Shown: in pieces, positions 8,501 to 17,159 of the stretch | Numbering within the stretch: position 1 is the stretch's first letter | Layout: the number at the start of each line of letters is the position of its first letter | From: an uncultured Metabacillus sp. | GTDB taxonomy: Bacteria; Bacillota; Bacilli; Bacillales; Bacillaceae | Reading direction: 5' to 3' | Assembly (NCBI RefSeq): GCF_947503125.1 | Contig: NZ_CANNCR010000006.1 | Coordinates: 112,516 to 176,515, forward strand | Length of the DNA stretch: 64,000 nucleotides | Program-made: the position numbers and the translations under genes | The notes under the pieces: generated by a model | Database searches by the model: none | What the model saw: only the letters and a program-made list of their open reading frames with translations | Told to the model about the DNA's origin: nothing

Positions 8501-10064
8501 TGTTCAAAGAGATCAATCAAGCATTGTCTTTGCAATGATTGATGAACCAGAACAGCAAAGTCAATCACCATATTCATATGAGGTGATCGAGGATGGAAAT
8601 ATTGGAATCTTTGGTTCCTCCGGCTATGGAAAAACACAAACCATCCTTACTCTTTTGTTAGGAATGGCAAAGCAATTTTCTCCAGAGGATGTTCACTATT
8701 ATTTAATGGACTTTGGAAATGGCGGATTGCTGCCGCTTAAGCAGCTTCCACATACCGCTGATTATTTCTTGCTTGATCAAGAGCGGAAAATTGAAAAATT
8801 TATGGGGATTTTACGTGATGAAGTAGCAAGAAGGAAGCAGCTTTTCCAAAAGCAAGAGGTAAGCTCAATTAAGATGTACAATGCATTAAGTGAAGAGCCG
8901 CTGCCGTTTTTGTTTGTTGTCATAGATAATTTTGACCTTGTTAAAGAGGAGATGCTTGACCTTGAGCAGCAGTTGAACCAGTTTGCCCGCGATGGTCAGT
9001 CTCTAGGAATTTACATGATCTTAACGGCTACGCGAATCAATTCGGTTCGCCAATCGTTAATGAACAATTTAAAAACAAAGATTGTACACTATTTAATGGA
9101 TTCTTCAGAGGCTTATACGATACTCGGAAGACTGCCGTTTGCACCTGAGGCTATGCCGGGAAGGGCGATTATCAAAAAGGATGCCGCCCACTTTGCCCAA
9201 GTTTACCTGCCAACAGAAGGAAAAGATGACTTTGAGCAAATGACTAGCCTGAAAGAAGAAGTACAGAATTTGAAGGAAATATATGCAACGGCGAAAAAGC
9301 CGGCTCCGGTTCCAATGCTGCCTACAGAGCTTACGCTTAGCAATTTTGCCGGTTATATTGAGAAGCGGATTGGTATGCTGCCGATTGGGCTTGATGAAGA
9401 ACATGTCACACCAGTTTATATAAACTTCTTAAAGACAAAGCATTGTATGGTGCTTGGACAAGCTCAAAAAGGTAAAACAAACTCGCTTAAGGTGCTGATT
9501 CAAACAGCGCTTGAACAGGATATCGAGCATATCGCGATTTTTGATTCGATTGATCGAGGATTATCATCATTTATCGGAGAAGAGAATTTGGTCTACCTTG
9601 AAGGAAAGGATCATGTCATTTCCTGGTTGGATCAATTGGAAACACTCTTTATTCAACGGGAGGAAGCCTATCATCAGCACATCCAGAGAGGCGAACAATT
9701 GCCGCAATTTTCTCCGGTTCTGTTCATCGTTGATGGCTATTCCCGCTTCCTGCAAAGCTTAGATAATCTGACCCAAGATCGAATCGTCCGCTACATGAAA
9801 AGCTATAGCCATCTTGGATTTAATATGGTCGTATCCGGCAGCAATAATGAATTAACAAAGGGCTATGACCCATTAACAACTGAAATTAAGCAAATCAGAC
9901 AAGCGGTTATTTTAATGAAAAAATCTGAACAAACCTTATTTACTCTTACCTATGATCGTAAGGAAGCAGAGATCCAGCCGGGCTTTGGTTATTATGTAGA
10001 AAATGGAAAAGAGCAAAAAATTCAGATCCCGCTTGCAAATGTTGAAAGGAAGGTACGAATATGA
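5589..10064 (+). CDS. essC: Type VII secretion FtsK/SpoIIIE-family ATPase EssC (YukBA)
   Basis: The 1491-residue motor of the secretion system. Order of parts: two N-terminal FHA-like domains (about 1-220), two transmembrane helices (about 241-285), then three tandem FtsK-type ATPase domains. P-loops are visible near residues 678-685 (GTTGSGKS), 1009-1016 (GSSGYGKT) and 1290-1297 (GQAQKGKT). Walker B of the first domain is LISDEFAEL near 787-795. Only the first P-loop is fully canonical, as in other EssC proteins where the first ATPase is the active one and the others serve regulation or substrate recognition. The start follows an AGGTGGTG site. Full length for the family. Confidence 0.97.
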   Translation: MPILWVFHRDSYQYMTLKTNPKQEVTIGGDWQHTITIQQAPSTQKPLKVKYSNDSYWLYQAEDHAEQLLWNKQYKCSCGKEPVTLMVTEAFLPAKTYYIGNKSEVAFSITKENAAFQKASEASWKQDSFMLYKEEDRWEIAADESETIYRNGRRMEQATQLEIGDQLFWPTMVITLIEEDLIQIESLIEYKTDLLETMKPQSEMQKKYPVYRRTPRMVYDLPEEKVQFSFPSQDSEGSNRSLWLIIMPPLIMLIVMGLVAILVPRGIFIIVSLVMFMTTLVTSTVQYFKDRGQQKKSKERRKRIYTQYLDAKRQELQTLADKQREVLTFHYPSFERMKYLTAELSDRLWERTLESPDFLQFRLGLGTVRASYTISSSSSDMSNREMDELLEESQKLERAYKYLKNLPITANLSEGAIGLIGKDAVLKNELHQLIGQLAFFHSYHDLRFVFIFDEHEYKGWEWMKWLPHFQLPNSFAKGFIYNEKTRDQLLYSLYEMIRERDQEEDKEKLRFTPHYVFVITNQHLISDHVILEYLEGDHKHLGISVIFAAEAKESLSDNIHTLVRYINDGQGDILIQQKKAVQIPFQLDLHSRDTNENYARMLRTLDHQIGMTNSIPEAVSFLEMMNVKSVDELSIKQNWLTRESAKSLAVPIGLKGKEETVELNLHEKAHGPHGLLAGTTGSGKSEFLQTYILSLAVHFHPHEVAFLLIDYKGGGMAQPFKNMPHLLGTITNIEGSKNFSLRALASIKSELKRRQRLFDQYSVTHINDYTKLFKQGKAEDPLPHLFLISDEFAELKTEEPDFIRELVSAARIGRSLGVHLILATQKPGGVIDNQIWSNARFRVALKVQNTEDSREILKNGDAASITVTGRGYLQVGNNEVYELFQSAWSGAPYHEEDNYDMEDEVAIVTDLGLIPLSEVSALDQKQKDHESEIDVIVDKIEQLQRDLEIEKLSSPWLPPLPGRLYRGGMDLVQRDQSSIVFAMIDEPEQQSQSPYSYEVIEDGNIGIFGSSGYGKTQTILTLLLGMAKQFSPEDVHYYLMDFGNGGLLPLKQLPHTADYFLLDQERKIEKFMGILRDEVARRKQLFQKQEVSSIKMYNALSEEPLPFLFVVIDNFDLVKEEMLDLEQQLNQFARDGQSLGIYMILTATRINSVRQSLMNNLKTKIVHYLMDSSEAYTILGRLPFAPEAMPGRAIIKKDAAHFAQVYLPTEGKDDFEQMTSLKEEVQNLKEIYATAKKPAPVPMLPTELTLSNFAGYIEKRIGMLPIGLDEEHVTPVYINFLKTKHCMVLGQAQKGKTNSLKVLIQTALEQDIEHIAIFDSIDRGLSSFIGEENLVYLEGKDHVISWLDQLETLFIQREEAYHQHIQRGEQLPQFSPVLFIVDGYSRFLQSLDNLTQDRIVRYMKSYSHLGFNMVVSGSNNELTKGYDPLTTEIKQIRQAVILMKKSEQTLFTLTYDRKEAEIQPGFGYYVENGKEQKIQIPLANVERKVRI

Positions 10065-13000
10065 CAGAAAAAGCAAGCATATTTAAGCTTATCCTCGTCA
10101 TTATTATGATTGTCATTACACCCCTTCTTTTCTTCCGATCAATCGGAGACAGCCCGTTGCAAGTCGTGAAACCAGAAAATGCAACAAAATCCATTGCCAT
10201 TATCAATGAGGATATTGGAACACAGGAAGGCGATGAGGAGATTCAATTTGGCCAGGATGTTGCGGCAATCCTGGCTGAAAACTCTTCCTATGAATGGACG
10301 GTTGTCGGCAGAAGTGCAGGGGAAAATGGCCTGAGCAATTTAAAATACGACGCCATTGTTTATTTACCATCAGACTTTTCGCAAAACATCATGACGTATG
10401 ATGAGGAAAATCCAGTAAAAACGAATCTCCAATATAAAGTGCAGAGCCAATTGAATGCAGTGAATAAAGAAAAAGTATTAGTTGAGCTCGAAAAAGCGAC
10501 AAAACGAATCAACCGAAAGATTTCATCCCTATATTGGAATTATGTATCAGCCGATATGGAGCATATTCGCCAGGAATTTGATGAAATTCTTGAAAAGGAA
10601 GTTGCCTTTCAAGAAACAATGACAGCTTTTTATAAGCCAAGCTCAAAAAATTTAGCGGGACAAATTGATGATCAAAAAGCCATGCTCACAAGCCTGCAAG
10701 AGTCGATTGAGCAGATTGGCGAAAGAGCTCCGGATCAAAAGGCAACGATGGAAGCCTATGCGCAAGACTTAACAACCTTTGTTGAGTATGTGAAGCAATA
10801 TAAGGAATACCAAGAAAAGCAACAAACCCTTTTAGCTGAGATACAGGCACAGTCCATCGAGACGGTGAATCAGGCAACTGAAAATCAAAAGCCAATGTTT
10901 GTGAAATCACAAAGCCTTTTTGATGAAGAGGGCGAGAAGTTTTTAGAGAGCATGTCTCAGTTGGACCAGCGAATGGCCAGCAATCAACAGGTATTTAATC
11001 AATTAGAGGACCAAAGGTACAGCCAGGTAGCAAGACAAGTAAATGAATTCTACTCCCTGCAAAAAAAGATTCTTGAGTTTTATCAGCAGTTAAAGGATAC
11101 AAACCTGCTAAATGATGTAGAAGGTCAGCTTGCTGTCTATAGTGACAAGCTTAGTGTAGGCGAGGAACCGGAAGAGCCTGCTGAAGATGGCGAGGAAAAG
11201 CCTGGTAAACCAGATGATCAGGTTATTGTTTCAAATACCGAGGAAAAAAAGGAAGAAACCAATAATAATGGTGTGGAAACTTCAAACGAGGGCAACCAAG
11301 GAGAAGATAATGGAAACCCCAATAATCCTGAAGATCCGAAAGAACCATTTGTAGACTTAACATCTGAAAGAGAAGAGCTTAAAAAGATCTCAACTGAAAT
11401 GAATAGAATAAAAGATTCACTAAATGTTGAGGAACTGCCGCCCGAGGCAGTCGTTAAGGCAGTAGAAGATATAACTAGTCTTGATCATCGTGTTCTTGAA
11501 GTTGAAAAGGCATTGGGAGAAAAACAACCAGGAAAAAACCCATTAGAAGATGATGTCAAGCAATTACAGAAGGATATTGATAATTTAATTAAAGCAAAAT
11601 CAGATCTTGAAACAGAGCTAAACAAAAAAATAGACGAAATTACTAAACTAGAAGAAGAGAAAGCACAATTAGAAACGGCTATTAATCAATTAGAAGAAAC
11701 GAATAAAAAACTTGATACCGAACTAAGCTTATACAAAGACTATGAAGCAAACATCAAAGATGAGATCGAGAAAATGGAACAATCAATCCTTGCTTCTGAA
11801 GCACTTTCTGCAACAAGAAAAGACGTTTTAACAGGCATCTTTACCAAGGAAATAAAAAGCAAGGATCTTCTCGATATGATGTATTACTTTTCTTACTTAG
11901 GCCGCTATCAGGAAACATTGGACAGCGTGCTGGCTGAAAACACGGCAATGAACGCTGTTCTTGGGAATGAAGAGTTTAAGGAAGAAGCAAATAAAATTGT
12001 CGAAATTACAAGTGAAGAGGAATCGGGCTGGAAACAATTGGGTAAAGATATGCCAACGACCCAGGATGCACTAAACACCATGGAAGATAGCTTTACTGTA
12101 TTTATGGCAAATTACCGAAAAACCGTTGATGAGCAGCAAGCGAAACTGCTTGAAAGCTTGAACGGCATTCTGCAGGAAGCAACAATGGTACTTGATCAAA
12201 TTCAACAGCCTCAGCAGATGCTTACAGTTGTAGAGCCGACAGCACCTATTGAAGGTCAGGAAATGGTTTCAGGTACAGAAAAAATTAGCGAGCAATTGGC
12301 TTCCATTCATACATGGATGGATTCTATTAGTGAAAGTCAAAGCAGTATCATAGAATATACGGGTGAGCTTCAAGTTAGAGTAAATGATGTTCAGGTTGAT
12401 GCAGATAAACTAAACAACAAATGGGCATCAAATGTTGCTTCAACAGAGCTGATTCGTGATGATGTATTTAGTGTTCTAGGTAATACATTTGTTGATGGTC
12501 AACAAAATGGATATGTCTATGATTTCTTAACAAATCCATTAAAGGTGAGCGGCGATATTCTTGAGGAAACCGAAAGTGAGACGGTGAAAAATATACCGCC
12601 AGTGGTAGTGTTATTTATCGTGCTTATATCAAGCCTGCTGATCGGTTATACAAGTTATTATTTCCAACAGCCGCCGTTATGGGTTCAAGCCATTCTATTT
12701 GTCCTATTAAACCTTATTGTCGGCTTTGTCATTAGTCTGTTTGGACTGGATATTTATCCATTACGAGAAGAAAGTGCGGTTGAATGGACCGTCTATACGA
12801 TCCTGCTTCTAGCAGCTGGTTCAGCCTTAGTACGAGTTGCATTTTCTGCCCATCATTTAATTGGGCTGTTTGTAACGGTAGGATTGGTGATTTTTTATGT
12901 TACACCTTTACTTGCCTTAACAACACCAAACTTTAGTTTTACTGACCCGATGTCAAATGTGTATATGTCGATTCAATATGGTACAGAGTCATTATTCACA

Positions 13001-13117
13001 CAAGCAGTAGTGGTTCTAAGCTTGATTTTAGCAGTGCTCATTGGACTCCAGTACTTCATTGGTAAATCAAGATTAAATATTGATAAGAAGAAGGGATCGG
13101 AGACCCATGCAGCATAA
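10061..13117 (+). CDS. esaA: Type VII secretion membrane protein EsaA (YueB)
   Basis: A 1018-residue protein with one N-terminal membrane helix (about 8-27), a very long extracellular region, and about five membrane helices in the last 170 residues. This is the EsaA/YueB topology. The extracellular part contains coiled coils (about 500-590) and an acidic Pro/Glu/Asn-rich insertion (about 367-430). B. subtilis YueB is the receptor for phage SPP1, and EsaA forms the outward-projecting part of the secretion complex. The start overlaps the essC stop by four bases (ATGA), indicating translational coupling. The low-complexity insertion looks like a fast-evolving surface segment. Confidence 0.94.
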   Translation: MTEKASIFKLILVIIMIVITPLLFFRSIGDSPLQVVKPENATKSIAIINEDIGTQEGDEEIQFGQDVAAILAENSSYEWTVVGRSAGENGLSNLKYDAIVYLPSDFSQNIMTYDEENPVKTNLQYKVQSQLNAVNKEKVLVELEKATKRINRKISSLYWNYVSADMEHIRQEFDEILEKEVAFQETMTAFYKPSSKNLAGQIDDQKAMLTSLQESIEQIGERAPDQKATMEAYAQDLTTFVEYVKQYKEYQEKQQTLLAEIQAQSIETVNQATENQKPMFVKSQSLFDEEGEKFLESMSQLDQRMASNQQVFNQLEDQRYSQVARQVNEFYSLQKKILEFYQQLKDTNLLNDVEGQLAVYSDKLSVGEEPEEPAEDGEEKPGKPDDQVIVSNTEEKKEETNNNGVETSNEGNQGEDNGNPNNPEDPKEPFVDLTSEREELKKISTEMNRIKDSLNVEELPPEAVVKAVEDITSLDHRVLEVEKALGEKQPGKNPLEDDVKQLQKDIDNLIKAKSDLETELNKKIDEITKLEEEKAQLETAINQLEETNKKLDTELSLYKDYEANIKDEIEKMEQSILASEALSATRKDVLTGIFTKEIKSKDLLDMMYYFSYLGRYQETLDSVLAENTAMNAVLGNEEFKEEANKIVEITSEEESGWKQLGKDMPTTQDALNTMEDSFTVFMANYRKTVDEQQAKLLESLNGILQEATMVLDQIQQPQQMLTVVEPTAPIEGQEMVSGTEKISEQLASIHTWMDSISESQSSIIEYTGELQVRVNDVQVDADKLNNKWASNVASTELIRDDVFSVLGNTFVDGQQNGYVYDFLTNPLKVSGDILEETESETVKNIPPVVVLFIVLISSLLIGYTSYYFQQPPLWVQAILFVLLNLIVGFVISLFGLDIYPLREESAVEWTVYTILLLAAGSALVRVAFSAHHLIGLFVTVGLVIFYVTPLLALTTPNFSFTDPMSNVYMSIQYGTESLFTQAVVVLSLILAVLIGLQYFIGKSRLNIDKKKGSETHAA

Positions 13118-13625
13118 GCAAGGTTTGCTCGTTTCATTGCTTTTGCTAATCATAACTGGTTACCACCTTTTAGCTGCAAATCCTGTCCATGCGGATTCGA
13201 CGAAAATTGATGAGCTTGTTCCAAATGATTATCAAGAAAATCAATTTAAAAAAAATAATGAATTGCTTCATGATGAATCATTAACGAATCAACGCTCAAA
13301 TATACCTGAAGAGGTAAAGGATCTAACCTTTGAACGGGAAAAACAGTCTCAGGATGACATCATGAAATCAACCTTGTTTTTAAGTGAGACAAGTGACAAC
13401 AATACGATCAAAGCGAAAGCACTTGAAATGCAGTTGTTTACAAATGTAGAAGATAAAGCTTTGAATCTGGCGGAAGAGGATGAACCATCTTCTTCCTACT
13501 TATCCTTAACGATTTTCATTTGGGCATTAGTTGGTGTTTGTAGTTTGTTGTTAATTGTTGTCTTGTTTGTATGGGGGAGCTCCCAGAACAAAACAAAAAA
13601 ATCCTCAAAATTAATAGAGGGGTGA
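13107..13625 (+). CDS. essA: Type VII secretion protein EssA (YueC-like)
   Basis: A 172-residue protein with an N-terminal signal-like hydrophobic segment ending in VHA-DS and a single C-terminal membrane helix (about 137-160), leaving a hydrophilic domain outside. This layout and position match EssA/YueC, a small membrane component of the Yuk/Ess system. I prefer the ATG at 13107 (MQHKQGLLVS), because the signal sequence begins there and a GGAGA site lies just upstream. The in-frame ATG at 13080 would add an arginine-rich extension. It overlaps the 3' end of esaA by 11 bases. Confidence 0.8.
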   Translation: MQHKQGLLVSLLLLIITGYHLLAANPVHADSTKIDELVPNDYQENQFKKNNELLHDESLTNQRSNIPEEVKDLTFEREKQSQDDIMKSTLFLSETSDNNTIKAKALEMQLFTNVEDKALNLAEEDEPSSSYLSLTIFIWALVGVCSLLLIVVLFVWGSSQNKTKKSSKLIEG

Positions 13626-13630
13626 AGATG

Positions 13631-14059
13631 ATGAGTTTATCAGACATGTTGTATTCGATTCAAAGGAGCATTTCATCACAGTCGAATGATCTTGAAGAAA
13701 AAATTCAAAGATTGACCCAAGCCAAAAATGATATTAACCGGGAGCAAGATTTATTGCTCCAAGAAATAAAAAAGATAAAACAGCCTGATTTAGGAAAAGA
13801 ATGGACAGGAGTAAGAGCTGACAATTTTGACCGTGAGCGTGAGGATGCCTATACGATCATGCAGAGAATTGGACAGATTGATTATTCAAGCTATCAACGA
13901 TTAATAGAAAGCAAGATCAATAGTTTAGAAATAGAACAAAGTGTTTTAAATGTCACAAAAGCTCTTGCCTATGAGGCAGGCCAGCTCATTGACAAAGGCG
14001 AAGACGCTGTTGATGAGCTGGCAAGCAGAATTAGCGATCTGAAAAGGCGGTTATTATAA
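13631..14059 (+). CDS. YwqH-like LXG partner protein (DUF5082 type)
   Basis: A helical protein of about 142 residues with a central W-x-G turn (EWTGVRADNF) between two long helices, resembling YwqH-type proteins encoded beside LXG toxins. Such partners are thought to bind the LXG domain and guide the toxin to the type VII machinery. The start at 13631 (or the adjacent ATG at 13628) follows an AGAGGGGTGA site; the longer in-frame start at 13571 lies inside essA. It abuts the next gene (TAATG overlap), so the two are probably co-translated. Confidence 0.75.
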   Translation: MSLSDMLYSIQRSISSQSNDLEEKIQRLTQAKNDINREQDLLLQEIKKIKQPDLGKEWTGVRADNFDREREDAYTIMQRIGQIDYSSYQRLIESKINSLEIEQSVLNVTKALAYEAGQLIDKGEDAVDELASRISDLKRRLL

Positions 14060-14325
14060 TGGTGACGATTAAACTTAATTACGAAGCAGTTATGAAGGAG
14101 TTAGATGAGGTCAAGTCAGCGTTAGCCAATGTAAAGATTGCACCGCCAGAAGCCGGCAGCCTCGGGCAAAACCAGCTGGATTTTACCACCTATTGGCTTG
14201 AACGAGAGGCAAGAATTCATCAGCTCATCAATGAGTATGTTGAGGTTGTTGAGAAAAATGTTGAAGATACAAAGGCAAATGTCCGCTCGTTAAAAGAGCA
14301 GGATGAAGCGATAACTAGACAGTAG
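14059..14325 (+). CDS. YwqI-like LXG partner protein (DUF5344 type)
   Basis: An 88-residue helical protein with the sequence pattern MVTIKLNYEAV and a second helix containing EYVEVVEKNVEDTK, resembling YwqI-type proteins that accompany LXG toxins. Together with the preceding gene it probably forms the heteromeric targeting complex with the LXG domain of the downstream toxin. The start overlaps the previous stop. A strong terminator follows at 14372-14418, separating this gene from the toxin. Confidence 0.75.
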   Translation: MVTIKLNYEAVMKELDEVKSALANVKIAPPEAGSLGQNQLDFTTYWLEREARIHQLINEYVEVVEKNVEDTKANVRSLKEQDEAITRQ

Positions 14326-14371
14326 GGCTGTTATTGCCATTTACGCTACTACCAAAACTATACCTAATATG

Positions 14372-14418
14372 AGGCTGTCTCAAATTAAGGGTCAGACCCT
14401 TTGGAGGCAGCCCTTTTT
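14372..14418 (+). terminator. Strong bipartite terminator between the LXG partner genes and the toxin gene
   Basis: The outer arms GGCTGTCTCAAA and TTTGGAGGCAGCC enclose an inner stem AGGGTC/GACCCT and are followed by a six-base T-run. It should end most transcripts of the secretion operon before the toxin gene. Toxin expression would then rely on read-through or an internal promoter. Confidence 0.8.
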
Positions 14419-14461
14419 TCAAATAGCGTAAAAGAAGCTAAACTAAAGGAAAGGGCAGACG

Positions 14462-16753
14462 GTGACCGTGAAAGTATATGAAGCGAAATCATTAGTAGAT
14501 TCAATGGAAGCAAGGGCCAAAAGCTATACAGACTTACGGGAAAAGCTAGAGGAAGTTAAAAACCAATTCAATGACATCGTCAACCTGAACGATCAACTGC
14601 AAGGAAAGGGAGCTGATGCGATTAAAGGCTTCTACCAGGCTCAAATCGATGTAGTCGATGCCTGGCTTCGCCTGATTGATCGGAACATCGCCTTTTTCAA
14701 CGGCATCGCAGGCACAACAGAGGATGCGGAGCTGTCAGGTGATACGATTGTCCATGTCCCGTTTTTAGAGTATGAACTGACCCATCATGCAAGAACACAT
14801 AAAGAAATGGTCTCAAGCCAACAGGATGAGCTGAAAAGGATTTTCAACCGAATCGATGACCTCATTTCTCTCGATGTTTTTTCAAAAGAGCGATTTGAAG
14901 ACCATATGGAGAAAGCGGAAAAAGACCGAAAAGACACCGTTGATGCAGTTGAAAAGCTGGACAGTGACTTGAAATCAGAATACATCCTATCGGAGGGTGA
15001 TGAACAGTATGTAGTAGCACTCTTCGGACAGCTTATGGAAGCATCCCGCCAAGGCAGCACCATCCAACCGATCCATTTCAACGCAGAAGCCTACAAAGCA
15101 AGTGAAGTCTACCAGCTTAAAGAACAAGCTGAAAAACAAACAAGTGAATACCTCTCTTTTAAAGAAGAACAGGAAAAATGGCGAGAAGAGCTTAAACGCC
15201 AGGAGGAGCTCGAAAACCGTCCATGGTACGAAAAAACATGGGATGGAATCAAAACCTTCACAGGCGAAATCACAGGCTACTACGATTACATACGAGCTTC
15301 AGAAGGGGTTGACCCCGTCACCGGCGAAAAACTAACAGTAGGCCAACGCGTCGCAGCGGGCGCCATGGCAGCCGCCGGCTTCATCCCAATCGTCGGCTGG
15401 GCAGGACGCATCGCCAAAGGCGGAACAGCCATCTACCGAACAGCCAAAGGCATGCACGCCGCAGACCAGGCACTTGACATATATAGAACCGCCAACACCT
15501 TCTCCACCCTTGAAAAAGCGGAAATGGGCATCTATGGTCTTGTATCTGCCAATGGGTTCAGTGAGTACCTCACAGGTAAAGATATGTTTGGAAATGAGCT
15601 AACCGAAGAGCAAAAGCAGAATAGCCTTTACCAGGCGTTGGGAATTCTTGCTATTGGCGGAATGGCTTATGCACCTCAGCTTATCAGAAACGGAAAAGCG
15701 ATTCGCGAACAGACAGTCAATAAGGCACATGAGCTAGCGCTGAAAACGAAAGCAGGGGCTAGTAGTTTCATAGATGATGTTAAAAATGGGGCAAAAGCTG
15801 CTTTTAATCCGAATGTTCATTATCGTTTTGCCAGTGATGTTTCGGATGTGCCGGTGAATGCGATGGATAGTCCCGTGGTTAAGAAGGAAATGGATGGGGG
15901 AATGTTGAATTCTACGGTGAGTAGTGTTGGTAAGGGTGCGGATGATGCTAATAAGAGTTCTAGTGAGGTTGGAAAACTAAGTAGTTTTGCGGATTCTATG
16001 AGCCCAGAAGATGGCAAACGATATACTCAGTTTTGGGATAAAGTAGAAGTAGGAATGAATAGAGAGGCTCGAGTTGCGGCTAGTCAAATGAACTCTTCTA
16101 GTTTTATAAACAGTATCCTTCCTAAGAAGTTAAAAGAGCATAATTTAAGTTACGATGAATTTACAAATTTACGATTAAAACCAGATTACAAGCTAACTGC
16201 AAGTGAACGATCAATTATGCAAGATATTCGAGACTCTGTCCCACGCCCGGATAAAAATACATCATTAATAAAGAACTTTCATGAAAAAGATATTCAAAAA
16301 TACTTAGATGGGGATTATACCTCAGTTAAAGGTTTTGTTGCAAAAGCAGAAGATAGTTCGCATATACATGAATATTCTCATGTTAGAGAGTCTATGAGAT
16401 TAGATTATTCTTATTACGATGATTATAATGACAGGGTAGTTACCCCTTATCCTGAAGATGGAAATAGTTATGGTTATATTGAATTTAAAGCAAAAGACCC
16501 AGAAATGCTGTCTTCAGAACATTTAGAGATCCCCTATGGCCATAATATGGAAAAAGCATACAGTGGATGGGAATATAATGAGTGGCCATGGACTGGAAAT
16601 GGGTTTACTGCATCCAGAAATGGTGAAGTTATACCTGAATGGACATTAAAGAATTTTATTGATTTAAGAGAAGGTGCAAAATTACACAGAGTAGTTGACG
16701 GGAAAGATGAGGTCATAGCTATTTTTAACGGTAAGGTTTTTATTGAAAATTAA
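14462..16753 (+). CDS. LXG-domain polymorphic toxin, type VII effector
   Basis: A 763-residue toxin. Residues 1 to about 220 form the helical LXG domain that docks the protein for type VII export. Residues about 281-322 form a pretoxin linker (DPVTGEKLTVGQR and a glycine/alanine-rich segment). The last 200 residues are the variable toxic tip. I cannot assign the tip securely. Its layout (PRP, GFVAKA and GNGFTASRNGEVIPEW) is faintly like an ADP-ribosyltransferase, but the usual STS motif is absent. The start is GTG at 14462 or GTG at 14468. Base composition falls sharply from a G+C-rich linker to an A+T-rich tip, a sign of module exchange. About 385 bp are repeated at 18169-18554. Confidence 0.88.
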   Translation: MTVKVYEAKSLVDSMEARAKSYTDLREKLEEVKNQFNDIVNLNDQLQGKGADAIKGFYQAQIDVVDAWLRLIDRNIAFFNGIAGTTEDAELSGDTIVHVPFLEYELTHHARTHKEMVSSQQDELKRIFNRIDDLISLDVFSKERFEDHMEKAEKDRKDTVDAVEKLDSDLKSEYILSEGDEQYVVALFGQLMEASRQGSTIQPIHFNAEAYKASEVYQLKEQAEKQTSEYLSFKEEQEKWREELKRQEELENRPWYEKTWDGIKTFTGEITGYYDYIRASEGVDPVTGEKLTVGQRVAAGAMAAAGFIPIVGWAGRIAKGGTAIYRTAKGMHAADQALDIYRTANTFSTLEKAEMGIYGLVSANGFSEYLTGKDMFGNELTEEQKQNSLYQALGILAIGGMAYAPQLIRNGKAIREQTVNKAHELALKTKAGASSFIDDVKNGAKAAFNPNVHYRFASDVSDVPVNAMDSPVVKKEMDGGMLNSTVSSVGKGADDANKSSSEVGKLSSFADSMSPEDGKRYTQFWDKVEVGMNREARVAASQMNSSSFINSILPKKLKEHNLSYDEFTNLRLKPDYKLTASERSIMQDIRDSVPRPDKNTSLIKNFHEKDIQKYLDGDYTSVKGFVAKAEDSSHIHEYSHVRESMRLDYSYYDDYNDRVVTPYPEDGNSYGYIEFKAKDPEMLSSEHLEIPYGHNMEKAYSGWEYNEWPWTGNGFTASRNGEVIPEWTLKNFIDLREGAKLHRVVDGKDEVIAIFNGKVFIEN
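15414..15798 (+). repeat. Direct repeat copy 1 inside the LXG toxin gene
   Basis: This part of the toxin gene, encoding the end of the pretoxin region, recurs at 18169-18554 with a constant offset of 2755-2756 bases. The first 85 or so bases are identical and divergence rises toward the 3' end. Homology stops abruptly after GGGGCAAAAGC in both copies, exactly where the variable tip begins. Confidence 0.93.
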
Positions 16754-16763
16754 AGAGGTGAAC

Positions 16764-17159
16764 ATGATGTTAAGATCGGGTATATATGCAACATATAGGG
16801 GAACGGAGTATGAATTAACTGTCGACATGGACAATAATGTGAAAATTATGACTGATGACAAAGGAAAAATTGATTCAACATTTGAAGATACTTATAATAG
16901 TGGGTTATACACTAAGAAAGTGAAACCAAATGAATTAGAGGATTGTGTACGCATAGTTCCATATGGAATCATACAAGGTGAGAAAGTTCAAATTTTAAAG
17001 GAAAAGGAAAATCAGTACCAAGTTGCAACAGGTTCTTTACTTGTCGGAAGTTATCTAAATCTGCCTAGAGTGGATCGTGATACATGGGTTGGATGGGTAT
17101 CTAAAAATAAAATTAAGCTAATTGAAGAGAAAACACCGGTTAATCCAGAAAACTTATAA
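16764..17159 (+). CDS. Probable immunity protein for the LXG toxin
   Basis: A 131-residue soluble protein encoded directly after the toxin, with an AAGAGGTGA site overlapping the toxin stop. This tight coupling is the usual arrangement of toxin and cognate immunity genes. The N-terminus (GIYATYRGTEYEL) and the block KKVKPNELE resemble the immunity-like protein at 17606-18076 (GKYAKYNNKNYPV, KEVTLDELE), so the two appear to be distant members of one family. No known immunity fold is recognised with confidence. The role is inferred from position. Confidence 0.7.
   Translation: MMLRSGIYATYRGTEYELTVDMDNNVKIMTDDKGKIDSTFEDTYNSGLYTKKVKPNELEDCVRIVPYGIIQGEKVQILKEKENQYQVATGSLLVGSYLNLPRVDRDTWVGWVSKNKIKLIEEKTPVNPENL

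Noticed and set aside
6284..9755. Several minus-strand open frames of 60-150 codons opposite essC
   Set aside because: They are shadows of a strongly conserved long gene, lack ribosome-binding sites and have no recognisable domains.
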